The notes beneath the pieces are model-generated. The model was not told the origin of the DNA. It was given only the letters and a program-made list of their open reading frames with translations, and ran no database searches. Shown here one piece after another: positions 33,796-43,179 of a stretch of DNA of 64,000 nt. The stretch is from Arcicella rigui (lineage in GTDB: Bacteria; Bacteroidota; Bacteroidia; Cytophagales; Spirosomataceae). The translations under genes and the position numbers were made by a program. The DNA lies in the NCBI RefSeq assembly GCF_034929435.1, contig NZ_JAYFUM010000012.1, forward strand, positions 93,842 to 157,841, in the 5' to 3' direction. Numbering within the stretch: position 1 is the stretch's first letter; each line of letters starts with the position of its first letter.

Positions 33796-35505
33796 ATCTC
33801 TGGTAACGGTACTTCCCGATTTACCTTTCAAGAAATCCATATCAGCACCCAAGTGAGCTTGTTCAACGTGATTGATATAAAGATTTACATAGCCACGATT
33901 AATATTCAAATCAATAGCTTCCCAATTTTTACGTCTTTCAGCCAATTCTTCGTCTGATACTTCTAAGTTAAGTGTTCTGTTTGGCACATCTAAACTGATA
34001 TAATCACCATTTTGTACCAAAGCCAAATTGCCACCAGCGGCAGCTTCTGGCGAAACGTGCAATACTACTGTTCCAAAACCAGTCCCCGACATTCTACCGT
34101 CAGAAATTCTTACTAAATCGTGAACACCTTTTTCAAGAAGCTTTTTCGGAATACCCATATTACCCACTTCTGCCATGCCGGGATAGCCTTTTGGCCCCAC
34201 ATTTTTCAATACCATTACTGAGTTTTCGTCAATATCTAAATTCGGGTCATCAATTCTTGCATGATAATCTTCAATGGTTTCAAACACCACCGCTTTACCA
34301 CGGTGAACCATTAACTCAGGCGTGGCCGCCGAAGGCTTCAATACTGCACCGTTGGGTGAAAGATTTCCTTTTACTACGGCAATACCAGAATTGGGTTTGA
34401 ATGGATTTTCCATCGTAGCCACAATGTCACGGTTATAAACTTCTGCATCGGCACAGTTTTCGCCAATGGTTTTTCCGTTTACGGTCAAAGCATCGTTATG
34501 AAGTACAGCACGCATTTCTTTAATTACCGCAGGCAAGCCACCAGTATAATACAAATCTTCCATGAAATGCTCTCCAGAAGGCTGAATATTAGCCAATAAT
34601 GGAATATTTTGCGAGAATTTATCAAAATCTTCAATACTCAAATCAACGCCAATTCTGCCCGCAATAGCTAATAAGTGAATCACAAAATTGGTTGAACCAC
34701 CAATCGCAGCGTTTACCATAATCGCATTTTCAAAAGCTTCACGAGTAAGAATTTTTGAAAGAGTTAAATTTTCTTTTACCATTTCAACGATACGTCTGCC
34801 CGAAAACTGAGAAATTACTTTTCTACGAGCATCTGCCGCAGGAATTGAAGCATTGTTAGGCAGTGATAAACCCAATGCTTCAACCATCGTTGCCATCGTA
34901 GAAGCAGTTCCCATTACGGCACAGTGTCCTTGAGTACGAGCCATACAAGCTTCGGCTTCAATGAATTCTTTCTGTGAAATTTGACCTAATTTATACGCTT
35001 CAGCAAAACGCCAAACATCAGAAGTACCGATGTTTCTGCCTTTAAAATGCCCTTTCAACATAGGTCCGCCCGAAATGACTAAGGTTGGTAAATCAACGCT
35101 ACAAGCTCCCATTACTAAAGAAGGAGTCGTTTTGTCACAACCACAGAGCAATACTACGCCATCGACAGGATTGGCACGGATGGATTCTTCCACATCCATA
35201 CTTGCCAAATTTCTATATAACATGGCAGTAGGTTTAATCAAAGTTTCGCCCAAAGACATTACTGGAAATTCCACAGGGAAACCACCTGCTTCATACACGC
35301 CAATCTTTACGGCTTCTGCTAAATCACGGAAATGAGCATTACAAGGAGTAAGTTCCGACCAAGTATTACAAATTCCGATGACAGGGCGACCATCAAATTG
35401 GTCATGCGGAATGCCTTGATTTTTCATCCAAGCACGATACAAGAATCCATCTTTCCCAGTTTTTCCAAACCAATTTTGCGAGCGTAAAGCTTTATTTTCT
35501 TCCAT
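33787..35505 (-). CDS. IlvD/Edd family dehydratase, sugar-acid type
   Basis: A 572-residue iron-sulfur dehydratase. The ATG at 35505 is preferred over a TTG three codons upstream. The likely cluster cysteines are Cys55 (SELTPCNAH), Cys123 (GCDKTTP) and Cys195 (TQGHC). NWFGKTGKDGFLYRAWMKNQ, GPKGYPGMAEVGNMG and the C-terminal DFLKG with a final DSH resemble L-arabinonate/D-xylonate dehydratases more than the branched-chain enzyme IlvD. It probably converts a sugar acid to a 2-keto-3-deoxy acid, but branched-chain activity cannot be excluded. No other valine or isoleucine genes are nearby. Its 3' end runs into the 21-bp array. Confidence 0.85.
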   Translation of the reverse strand: MEENKALRSQNWFGKTGKDGFLYRAWMKNQGIPHDQFDGRPVIGICNTWSELTPCNAHFRDLAEAVKIGVYEAGGFPVEFPVMSLGETLIKPTAMLYRNLASMDVEESIRANPVDGVVLLCGCDKTTPSLVMGACSVDLPTLVISGGPMLKGHFKGRNIGTSDVWRFAEAYKLGQISQKEFIEAEACMARTQGHCAVMGTASTMATMVEALGLSLPNNASIPAADARRKVISQFSGRRIVEMVKENLTLSKILTREAFENAIMVNAAIGGSTNFVIHLLAIAGRIGVDLSIEDFDKFSQNIPLLANIQPSGEHFMEDLYYTGGLPAVIKEMRAVLHNDALTVNGKTIGENCADAEVYNRDIVATMENPFKPNSGIAVVKGNLSPNGAVLKPSAATPELMVHRGKAVVFETIEDYHARIDDPNLDIDENSVMVLKNVGPKGYPGMAEVGNMGIPKKLLEKGVHDLVRISDGRMSGTGFGTVVLHVSPEAAAGGNLALVQNGDYISLDVPNRTLNLEVSDEELAERRKNWEAIDLNINRGYVNLYINHVEQAHLGADMDFLKGKSGSTVTRDSH

Positions 35506-35671
35506 TTTTATCAATATTTTTGCTTAATTGTGTCTTGATTGTTCTTGAAAATTAAAAATACTTTGTTGATTTTTTATCCTGTTTGTATTTTTTGCCTAAA
35601 AATAGGATTCTTTTCTGAATTGAAATAAAGCCAGTTTCAATACGTTGCTTCATTGATGTTTAACATAAACC

Positions 35672-37135
35672 ATGAAAAATCTCTTGAAAATACCTGCCTT
35701 AGTTTTTGCCCTCGGAGCGTCGTTTTTATTTTTTGGTACAAAAGATAAACCTGCTTCGGTTGAAGTTGTCGACCTCTCAAGTATTAAAAGAACTTTGGTC
35801 GAAACTCCTACTTACGTTTTTTCTCCAACTAAAAATATCAATGAAATTGGTTGGGAAAAATTTCCCAAATTCCATTTAGCAAAAGGGCTCAAAATTGTGT
35901 ACAATGGTGCAAGGTATGAAAATGAAAGCTATCCTTTGGCTTTTGACTATGGTTTTACCCATTTGGATAGGTCGAGAATGAGTGATATAGATTTGCCGAA
36001 TGTACCTATTTCAAAAAGAGCTTGGTTGATGACAGCCAATTATTTTGAGCAATTTCATACGCCTTTTGCTGACCACAATACGGGTCATTTAGACCCATTT
36101 ATAGATTCAAAAGATGATTTTATTCGTTATCTTTCACATCTCCGAGGACTCTGTTTCAATCATTTTCATGACTGTCCGCCTGATGAAATGGTGGCTACTG
36201 TGGATATTTTTTTGTGGGATTTAGAAAATGTCATGTACGTTCCAGACAAATCTCGTTTAGCTCCTAATTCACCCGGATTAAAAATTCCTGATAATGAGTT
36301 TGCCGACGCATATAAAAAAGCGATGGCAGAAAAGTATCGAATGCTTACAGAAGATGCCCGTCAATTTATCGTGAAAGGAGCTTGGGTAGGTACTTATAAT
36401 CCCGGTTGCGTGATTGAACTTGGTAATTTGAGTCCAGACCATTATACAAATCCAAATGCCAAAATGTGGATTTGGGATTATCCTGCTGGAAAAGATGGCA
36501 AAAATTTTAAAGATTTTATCAATTTTCAAACACCGGGCGGTTACGTTACTGACGATAATTTGAAGTATAAAAATGGAATTTATATGATTCTTGCCGACCA
36601 AGAAGTAAATGCTCGCTGGTCTGATATTCCCAGAATTGCGGTACAATGGGCTTTTACTACGCCACCATCTTGGACTCCATTACCCTTGAAATTGGCGGAG
36701 GCAATGCCGATTTTTACTTTGATGTCTGGTGCAAAAGGACTTTGGCTTTGGGATGATATTTATACCATGATGCCCAACAAACCAAATCAGTATAATTTGC
36801 AAAGAAATTTTGCCAGTTATGAAGCCTATATTGCGGGTTTGTATCGCCTCAGTAAACATAATGCCATTTTTGAAGCAGAGCATAAAGCCGTTATTCCAGA
36901 AGTATCTTTTGATGGTGGCAATAAATTTTATCAGTACAATGCCGCAGAATTGTATGAAAAAGGGCTGCCGATTGTGAGAGCGATTGTTACTAAAGATAAA
37001 ATTTTGGTAGCTGGTCAAAATCCTAATCCCAAAAATGCAGGTGAAACCAAACAATTGGTGGTGAAATACGGGAAGTGGAAAGATATTATCACCTTGAAAA
37101 ATGATGATATTTACTTGGGAGAGGCAAAGTTGTAA
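35672..37135 (+). CDS. exported protein of unknown function
   Basis: A 487-residue protein with a hydrophobic N-terminus (about 5-22, IPALVFALGASFLFFG) that could be a signal peptide or anchor. The rest is a large aromatic-rich domain with FNHFHDCPPDEMVATVDIFL (about 170-189), WIWDYPAGKDGKNF, PRIAVQWAFTTPPSWTPLPL and GAKGLWLWDDIY. Its content of Trp, His and Asp would suit a TIM-barrel carbohydrate-active or metal enzyme, but I cannot assign a family. It is divergent from the sugar-acid dehydratase gene. Confidence 0.6.
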   Translation: MKNLLKIPALVFALGASFLFFGTKDKPASVEVVDLSSIKRTLVETPTYVFSPTKNINEIGWEKFPKFHLAKGLKIVYNGARYENESYPLAFDYGFTHLDRSRMSDIDLPNVPISKRAWLMTANYFEQFHTPFADHNTGHLDPFIDSKDDFIRYLSHLRGLCFNHFHDCPPDEMVATVDIFLWDLENVMYVPDKSRLAPNSPGLKIPDNEFADAYKKAMAEKYRMLTEDARQFIVKGAWVGTYNPGCVIELGNLSPDHYTNPNAKMWIWDYPAGKDGKNFKDFINFQTPGGYVTDDNLKYKNGIYMILADQEVNARWSDIPRIAVQWAFTTPPSWTPLPLKLAEAMPIFTLMSGAKGLWLWDDIYTMMPNKPNQYNLQRNFASYEAYIAGLYRLSKHNAIFEAEHKAVIPEVSFDGGNKFYQYNAAELYEKGLPIVRAIVTKDKILVAGQNPNPKNAGETKQLVVKYGKWKDIITLKNDDIYLGEAKL

Positions 37136-37208
37136 GTTATGAATTATGAGATATAAATTTAGTTAAGACATTGCTCAAAACATAATTTATAATTCATAAC
37201 TCATAACT
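37135..37208. repeat. inverted repeat of ATTCATAACTCATAACT words between convergent genes
   Basis: Arms 37135-37159 and 37184-37208 match at 22 of 25 positions. The left arm starts on the last base of the upstream stop. The words are the same as in the repeats at 6116-6190 and 28512-28684. Probably functions as a convergent 3'-end structure. Confidence 0.6.
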
Positions 37209-37221
37209 AATAATTTCATGT

Positions 37222-38361
37222 TTATGCTAAACTTGCTTTGATTCTTTTTACAGCTTCCTCCAATAAAATTCTTGGACAAGCAAAATTGAGTCTGAAAAAT
37301 CCTTCTCCTTTAAATACTTTTCCGTCAATTACTCTTACGCCAGCTTCCAGAATTTTTTCTTGAATATTACTAATTCCTGTTTGGCTGGCATCTATCCAAG
37401 CTAAATAAGTAGCTTCTAAAGGCAACATTCTCAAGCCTTTATAGCCGTTGAGTTCTTGATAAAGATAGTCGTGGTTGGCTTTTAGATAAATAATTAGTTC
37501 ATCTTTCCAGTCCTCACAATCACGATAGGCTGCTAAAGCTGCATCTTGTGAATAACGAGTAAGCGGAGGAAAGAAACCCATTTTGGCATCAATAAATTTC
37601 TTTCTAAGCTCAGGGTTGGGAATTACCGCCACCGAACAACCCAAACCTGCAATATTGAATGTTTTTGAAGGAGCTAAAAGTGTAATGGTTCTATTTTCCG
37701 CAATGCTACTCAAACTTGCGGTTGGAATATGTTTTTTGGTAGCATCCAAAATCAAATCAGCATGAATTTCATCAGAACAAATAACAATATCGTGTTGCTC
37801 GCAAATCTCCACCAATTTCTCTAATTCAGCCTTTGTGAAAACCGTACCGCCCGGATTATGCGGATTACAAAGCATAAATAATTTAGTTTCAGGTGTAATT
37901 GCTTTTTCGAGAGCGTCAAAATCAAAAGTCCAACGTCCATCTACTTCAATCATTGGAAATGTTTGAAGTTTTTTCCCTACATAAGCAGGCGTTAAATGAA
38001 AAGGATGATACACAGGAATTGGCGTTATTACGGCTTCACCCTCTTTCCCAATAGCTCTACAAGTAGCGGTAATGGCTGGCACAAGTCCCGGAATCCATAC
38101 TTGCCATTCTTTTTGGGTTTCCCAATTGTAAAGATTCTTCAAGCGTTCATGTAAAACATCTTTCAAAGCTTCTGGTACAATTGCATAGCCAAAAACGCCA
38201 TGTTCTGTTACTTTTCTGAGGGCTTCCAAGATAGGTTCTGGGCATCTGAAGTCCATATCGGCAACGGGCATTGGAATGGTATGTTCGGGGTCGTTGAACA
38301 TATCCCATTTCTGAGAATCAGTATTCTGTCGGTTAATGATTTCGTCGAAATTGTATTTCAT
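37222..38361 (-). CDS. MalY/PatB family PLP-dependent lyase
   Basis: A 379-residue fold-type I PLP enzyme close to PatB/MalY cystathionine beta-lyases. The N-terminus MKYNFDEIINRQNTDSQKWD and PMPVADMDFRCP are typical. CNPHNPGGTVF (165-175), CSDEIHADLIL (195-205) with the pyridine-N Asp, and SKTFNIAG with Schiff-base Lys233 complete the active site. It should cleave C-S bonds of cystathionine or related compounds. Its start overlaps the stop of the upstream MFS gene by four bases (ATGA), so the two are co-translated; the transporter may move its substrate or product (inference). Confidence 0.92.
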   Translation of the reverse strand: MKYNFDEIINRQNTDSQKWDMFNDPEHTIPMPVADMDFRCPEPILEALRKVTEHGVFGYAIVPEALKDVLHERLKNLYNWETQKEWQVWIPGLVPAITATCRAIGKEGEAVITPIPVYHPFHLTPAYVGKKLQTFPMIEVDGRWTFDFDALEKAITPETKLFMLCNPHNPGGTVFTKAELEKLVEICEQHDIVICSDEIHADLILDATKKHIPTASLSSIAENRTITLLAPSKTFNIAGLGCSVAVIPNPELRKKFIDAKMGFFPPLTRYSQDAALAAYRDCEDWKDELIIYLKANHDYLYQELNGYKGLRMLPLEATYLAWIDASQTGISNIQEKILEAGVRVIDGKVFKGEGFFRLNFACPRILLEEAVKRIKASLA

Positions 38362-39614
38362 TGATGAATTTTCTGTGATTGTAATTTTAACATATATGAT
38401 TTGAACCTAAATGAAAGTAGCAATACCACTACCATCAAGCCTGCATTCATTGAAAAAGCGAGTTGATAAGAATGATTGATGGTAAATACTAAACCTGTAA
38501 GAAATGGCCCCAATAAAGCTCCGCCACCTTCAAACATATTGATAGTACCGTTAATTTTTCCAGCCGATGCCAAACCAAAAGATTTTATAGCAATCAAGTT
38601 ATACAAAGTATAAATTCCGCCCCAACTGACAGCCATAAAAGCGATTGAAGGAAAAATAAAAATTGATTCCATACTCGAAAGCCCTAAAAAACCTGCTATC
38701 ATCATGATACAACAAATAGAAAATACCCAGTATGGATTAATAAAGTCGGAAGACAAAGAAACTAAAAGTTTTGCCGAACCTGCAATGATAAAATACATTC
38801 CAAGAAATGAACTTGCTTTTGTATCTGAAAAACCTAAACCAACCAAGTATAAAAAAACATTTGCGATAGTGCCTACCAAACAGTAAAAAGTAAGAAATCC
38901 GCAAAGACAAATCAACCAGAATAAATGCGTTTTGGTAGCTTCGGAGTAGGTCATTCCTTCTGCCAACAAACTATTTTCTTGGGCTAATTGTTGATGTTCT
39001 TCGCCCAAAGGAACACTATTAATGTCGGAAGGGGAATTTTCAACTACCAACAAAGTATAAATGAAAATAAATATGGGAAAAGCCGATAGAATTAAAAAAC
39101 TTTGTCGCCAACCATACTGATTGAGCAAGTAATTATTCAATGGTGAAAAAATGGCACTACCCAAACTTGTTCCAATCAAAACAATTCCCAAAGCTAAACC
39201 TTTCTTTTCTCTAAACCATGAGGATACCAAAATAATACAAGCCACCGAACCTGCTGAAATCATAGAAAGACCCAAAAGAAAATGAATAAAATAGGCTTGA
39301 TATTTATTGCTGACAAAACTGTAACCGAGCAAAGCGATACTCAATACCAAAGCTCCGAAAAGTATCATTTTCTTTACTCGTACTTTGTCGATAATTATTC
39401 CTGAAAGTAAAATAAAAAAAAGTGTAACGCTGTTGGTGATTGATTCACGAAGTTTTAGTTCGTCACGTTGCCAATGAAATTCATTAATAAATGCTTTGTC
39501 GAAAACAGATAATGAAGTGGTTGTTAGTCCATTAATCACTACCAAAATCAGAAGTCCCGAAAAACAGATAATCCACGGATAATATTTGTTTTTAAAGTCA
39601 ATGCTTGGATTCAT
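38358..39614 (-). CDS. major facilitator superfamily transporter
   Basis: A 418-residue protein with about 12 hydrophobic segments. The MFS signature after TM2 reads GIIIDKVRVKKMILFGA; the second half has LVSLSSDFINPYWVF. The NINMFEGGGALLGPFLTGLVF segment lies near TM11. The layout resembles the oxalate/formate-antiporter-like (OFA) MFS group. The substrate is not predictable. Four-base overlap with the MalY/PatB gene. Confidence 0.85.
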   Translation of the reverse strand: MNPSIDFKNKYYPWIICFSGLLILVVINGLTTTSLSVFDKAFINEFHWQRDELKLRESITNSVTLFFILLSGIIIDKVRVKKMILFGALVLSIALLGYSFVSNKYQAYFIHFLLGLSMISAGSVACIILVSSWFREKKGLALGIVLIGTSLGSAIFSPLNNYLLNQYGWRQSFLILSAFPIFIFIYTLLVVENSPSDINSVPLGEEHQQLAQENSLLAEGMTYSEATKTHLFWLICLCGFLTFYCLVGTIANVFLYLVGLGFSDTKASSFLGMYFIIAGSAKLLVSLSSDFINPYWVFSICCIMMIAGFLGLSSMESIFIFPSIAFMAVSWGGIYTLYNLIAIKSFGLASAGKINGTINMFEGGGALLGPFLTGLVFTINHSYQLAFSMNAGLMVVVLLLSFRFKSYMLKLQSQKIHQ

Positions 39615-40172
39615 ACTTAATGCTCTGTTTGTAAATGTGGAGTGTTAGTTTCAAAGTTTCGGCACACAAAGTCTTGTATTGCTTCTTGAAATCAGCGACT
39701 CTTGTCTAAGTAAATTTGTATTAATCCATTACTGGATTCTTTTAATCTATCTTATTAACCCGCCGAATGGATTGTGGGTTCAATATACACATACTTCAAA
39801 TTCACAAAAATTAATGCTGGAAGATTCTTCTTTTTTCAGGAAAATTAGTAGAAAACAAGGGTAGGTTATTGAGTATATTTACTTATTACATAATTTTTTT
39901 TAAATATTTCAAAAAAAAATAATCGTTAGGAAATCCGAAATTCGTTTTTTTCCGTAAGAAGAATTTAACGAAATCTTTAATTTACTGATAAGCGGACAAA
40001 ATTGTTTTTTAGGAAGTTTTGAACTTTTCTGAGTAGAAATATCACCATTTTATGTGATTGCCCAAGCCAAAGTTACATTTTTTTCTGTCTTGCATTTTGA
40101 TTAGATTTGTAGTCAGTGATAACATTAGTTGTTGCACTAACAATTGTCTCTTTAAATAAATTTTCAACCGCC
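39615..40172. other. 558-bp divergent intergenic region
   Basis: Between the MFS gene (minus) and the subtilase gene (plus). AT-rich, with a run of nine As near 39910. A 61-codon frame at 39679 has no recognisable protein character. A TAGATTTG element lies at 40102. Nothing else stands out. Confidence 0.6.
40102..40109 (+). promoter_or_regulatory. candidate Bacteroidota -7 element for the subtilase
   Basis: TAGATTTG matches the Bacteroidota -7 consensus TAnnTTTG and lies 64 bp upstream of the subtilase ATG. No clear -33 partner, so weak. Confidence 0.3.
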
Positions 40173-41798
40173 ATGAAATTTAGCAGATTATCTCTTGTGC
40201 TTTTGCTTGTACTTTTGTACAAGTCACTCAATGCCCAGTATCTCGAACGCCCGCTTGAGAAAGTCCCCACCAATTGGTTTAACCTTGATTATCAAGAAGA
40301 CGGTATCAGAGGAATCAGTACCGAAAGAGCTTACCGAGAAATTTTAAAAAACAAAACTTCAAAGCCCGTTTTAGTAGCCATTATTGATTCAGGAGTGGAT
40401 ATAGAACACGAAGATTTGAAAAGTAAAATTTGGGTAAACCCAAACGAAATCCCCAACAATGGTATTGATGATGATGGCAATGGCTACATCGACGATATTC
40501 ACGGATGGGATTTTTTAGGAGGAAAAGACGGAAAAGATATTGATAAGGAATGCTTAGAAATTACTCGTGAATACGCCCGTTTGCGAAAACATTTCAAGTT
40601 TTCAGTTGATATAAATAAGCTTTCGCCTGATGAATTAGCCAAGTACAAATTATACGAAAAGTACAAATCTAAGTACGAGGCTACTGTAAACGAACTTAGA
40701 AAAGAAGGAAACTATATTATTAATTTTTATTCACAATATGTTATCGCCAAACAGTTATTGTGTCGCCACTTAAAAGTTAATACAATTAGCCAAGCCGACC
40801 TTCATAAAATTAATTCGAGAGATGCTCAGGATTTACAAAAAGCCAGAAAGATACTTGAGATTTTCTATGAAATAGGAGAGGATGAATCGAAACTGAAAGA
40901 AGCCTACGAGTATTACAACAATAAATTGATTTTTGGTGTAAATCTTAATTTCGACCCACGCCCAATTATCGGAGATGACGTTGATAATTTGAACGACAGA
41001 AATTACGGTAATAACGAAGTAAAAGGTCCAGATGCACATCACGGCACGCACGTAGCAGGTATTATTGCCGCCAATCGGTCTAATGAAATTGGAATTTCTG
41101 GTATTGTTGACAATGTGCAAATTATGGTACTTCGGGCAATTCCTGAAGGCGATGAGCGTGATAAAGATGTTGCCAGTGCTATCATGTATGCGGTGAATAA
41201 TGGAGCAAAAGTGATAAATATGTCGTTTGGAAAATCGCTTTCGCCACAAAAGTATGCCGTGGATGCTGCTGTAAGATACGCTGAGTCGAAAGGAGTACTT
41301 TTGGTACATGCCGCTGGCAATGAAAACGAAAATATTGACCAAACCGAGAATTATCCTTCTAAATATTTAACAGATAGTTCGATGGTAGAGAATTGGTTAG
41401 AAGTAGGTGCTACCACTTGGATGCAGTCGCCAAGTACAGTGGCTAATTTTTCAAACTATGGTCATAAAACTGTTGATGTATTTGCTCCGGGTTTTGAAAT
41501 AAAATCAACCGTTGTTGGTTCAAAATATGAAGAACTAAGCGGTACAAGTATGGCAGCACCTGTGGTTACTGGCTTGGCAGCTTTGATACTTTCATATTAT
41601 CCAGAATTTGATTTTCGCCAAGTAAAAAATATTGTTTTAAACTCGGCAACTAAGCTCAATCATTTACAAGTAGCCAGACCCGGTTCATCTGAAATAGTAG
41701 AGTTTGGCGAGCTTTCAAGTACTGGAGGTATCGTAAATGCTTATCAAGCAATTTTATTAGCAGAAAAAGAAGCCAAAATGAATCCTAAAAACCAGTAA
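40173..41798 (+). CDS. secreted S8 family subtilase with a large insertion
   Basis: A 541-residue serine peptidase. The ATG at 40173 gives a clean signal peptide ending KSLNAQ; an upstream frame start adds residues with no signal features. Triad: Asp72 in IIDSGVDIEH, His293 in HHGTHVAG, Ser459 in SGTSMAAP; AAGNEN carries the oxyanion Asn. Asp and His are about 221 residues apart, compared with about 32 in subtilisin BPN', leaving a mostly helical insertion of about 190 residues (LSPDELAKYKLYEKYKSKYE). No type IX sorting domain is visible. A strong terminator follows. Confidence 0.92.
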   Translation: MKFSRLSLVLLLVLLYKSLNAQYLERPLEKVPTNWFNLDYQEDGIRGISTERAYREILKNKTSKPVLVAIIDSGVDIEHEDLKSKIWVNPNEIPNNGIDDDGNGYIDDIHGWDFLGGKDGKDIDKECLEITREYARLRKHFKFSVDINKLSPDELAKYKLYEKYKSKYEATVNELRKEGNYIINFYSQYVIAKQLLCRHLKVNTISQADLHKINSRDAQDLQKARKILEIFYEIGEDESKLKEAYEYYNNKLIFGVNLNFDPRPIIGDDVDNLNDRNYGNNEVKGPDAHHGTHVAGIIAANRSNEIGISGIVDNVQIMVLRAIPEGDERDKDVASAIMYAVNNGAKVINMSFGKSLSPQKYAVDAAVRYAESKGVLLVHAAGNENENIDQTENYPSKYLTDSSMVENWLEVGATTWMQSPSTVANFSNYGHKTVDVFAPGFEIKSTVVGSKYEELSGTSMAAPVVTGLAALILSYYPEFDFRQVKNIVLNSATKLNHLQVARPGSSEIVEFGELSSTGGIVNAYQAILLAEKEAKMNPKNQ

Positions 41799-42194
41799 TT
41801 TGTATTTTGGGTATAGTATTCGTTTAAAACTTATATTCATAAAAAAGCGGTCTAAATTAGTTTTTAGACCGCTTTTTTATGAATTATAATACTAAATTTT
41901 CGACAATTTTGTTGAAACTCAAAGATAAAGTAATGATAAAAGTGCTGAGTGTTAAAATATTGTAAGTGAGTATTTTAAATACTGATTTTTTAGTTCACAG
42001 TACACAAGGCTTGCCTATTATTGGCATTTTATTAAAAATATTGTTATTTTACAAAATGTTTGGATTAACAATTGATTGTGTATTCAAGCGTTAAAGAAAT
42101 ATTTTCAAAGCAATTCATCACAAAAAGAGCTTTGTTTTAAGTAAAAGAAAGAGGCTATCTTGCCTAAAACAATAGCTTTTCATCAAATAAAACC
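41799..42194. other. 396-bp intergenic region
   Basis: Holds the subtilase terminator at its left end. The rest is AT-rich leader and promoter DNA for the XRE regulator; no gene or RNA is recognised. Confidence 0.6.
41841..41878 (+). terminator. intrinsic terminator of the subtilase gene
   Basis: A perfect 16-bp stem: AAAAAAGCGGTCTAAA (41841-41856) with TTTAGACCGCTTTTTT (41863-41878), 6-nt loop, T-run on the right. It could also work on the other strand, but no gene is there. Confidence 0.88.
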
Positions 42195-43178
42195 ATGTCT
42201 ATCGTCAGTAATAATATCAAATATCTTCGTCGTTTGAATGGTCTTACTCAAGAGCAATTTTCTCGTAGAATTGGCATTAAGCGTTCATTATTAGGAGCTT
42301 ATGAAGAAGCCCGAGCGAATCCTAATTTAGAAAACCTAAAGGTGATTGCACAAGTATTCGGTACATCGGTAGATTCATTAATTAAAACTGACATTAGAAA
42401 AATTCGTGAAACGCCCGGTATTACACTCGGGCAGAGTACAACGGGGATTATGGAACAAGTTAAAATTCCAGCTCCACAGCCACCTGTGAATGAAGTGTTT
42501 GCTCAAAGTAATGAACCACAGCCGATAGCACAAATTGTAAAAGATTTTTTTCAAGAAGAGCCTCTTCCCAGAATTCCACAAAGAGAAATTCAGCCAAGAG
42601 TACTTGTGCCTGAGCCAGAACCAAGCTTTCAGCCTTATACCGAAAGAACCAGTATTTCAAGCAATACAAGTATAAAAAATGGGGGAGATAGCTACCCTAA
42701 AAATACAGATAACCGAATTCCTTATGTAAAGCGAGCTTTAACGAAGGATTATTTAGCTAATTATCAAAAGTCGGAGTATATCAAAAGCCTTTCAACTTTT
42801 ACTTTGCCTTTTATCAATTCTGATAAAAGTAGGGCATTTGAGATGGGAAGCGACTTTCCGATGCCCAATTCAATCGTGATAGGCAGTTATGTAGAACATT
42901 GGGCAAATATTTTAGACGGGAAATTTTACGTGTTGATTACGCCACAACAAGGTGTGATATATCGAAGAGTCTATAATCAAATCAAAGTAAAAGGTACTTT
43001 ATTACTAAGTTCAGATGACCCTTCGATTCCGAGTTTTGAAATTTCACTCAAATCAGTTGCTGAAATTTGGGAAGTACAAGCCTTTATCAGCAAAGAAATG
43101 CCCGAACCTCGCCTTTCATTAGAAAGAGCAAAATCGTTGATAGAAGAATTAAGCCTTGAACTGAATCAGTTGAAATAA
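42195..43178 (+). CDS. XRE-family helix-turn-helix regulator
   Basis: A 327-residue DNA-binding protein. The HTH (about 5-65) reads IKYLRRLNGLTQEQFSRRIG, then SLLGAYEEARANPNLENLKV. A Pro/Gln-rich linker occupies about 90-165. The C-terminal domain (about 210-300) has FPMPNSIVIGSYVEHWANIL and YVLITPQQGVIYRRVYNQIK, resembling S24/LexA-like C-domains. No Ser-Lys protease pair could be confirmed, so autocleavage is not claimed. Many Bacteroidota regulators share this layout. It stops one base short of the convergent mogA-like gene. Confidence 0.85.
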   Translation: MSIVSNNIKYLRRLNGLTQEQFSRRIGIKRSLLGAYEEARANPNLENLKVIAQVFGTSVDSLIKTDIRKIRETPGITLGQSTTGIMEQVKIPAPQPPVNEVFAQSNEPQPIAQIVKDFFQEEPLPRIPQREIQPRVLVPEPEPSFQPYTERTSISSNTSIKNGGDSYPKNTDNRIPYVKRALTKDYLANYQKSEYIKSLSTFTLPFINSDKSRAFEMGSDFPMPNSIVIGSYVEHWANILDGKFYVLITPQQGVIYRRVYNQIKVKGTLLLSSDDPSIPSFEISLKSVAEIWEVQAFISKEMPEPRLSLERAKSLIEELSLELNQLK

Positions 43179-43179
43179 A

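Noticed and set aside
33457..33957. Overlapping reading frames on both strands through the 21-bp array, with repeated MSLVLIL- or THESRFN-like peptides
   Set aside because: A period divisible by three keeps all frames open; the peptides change entirely with frame and the plus-strand frame runs into the dehydratase gene antisense. The dyad DNA explains the pattern better than a protein.
39679..39864. 61-codon plus-strand frame in the MFS/subtilase gap
   Set aside because: No signal, membrane or domain pattern; isolated in a divergent promoter gap.
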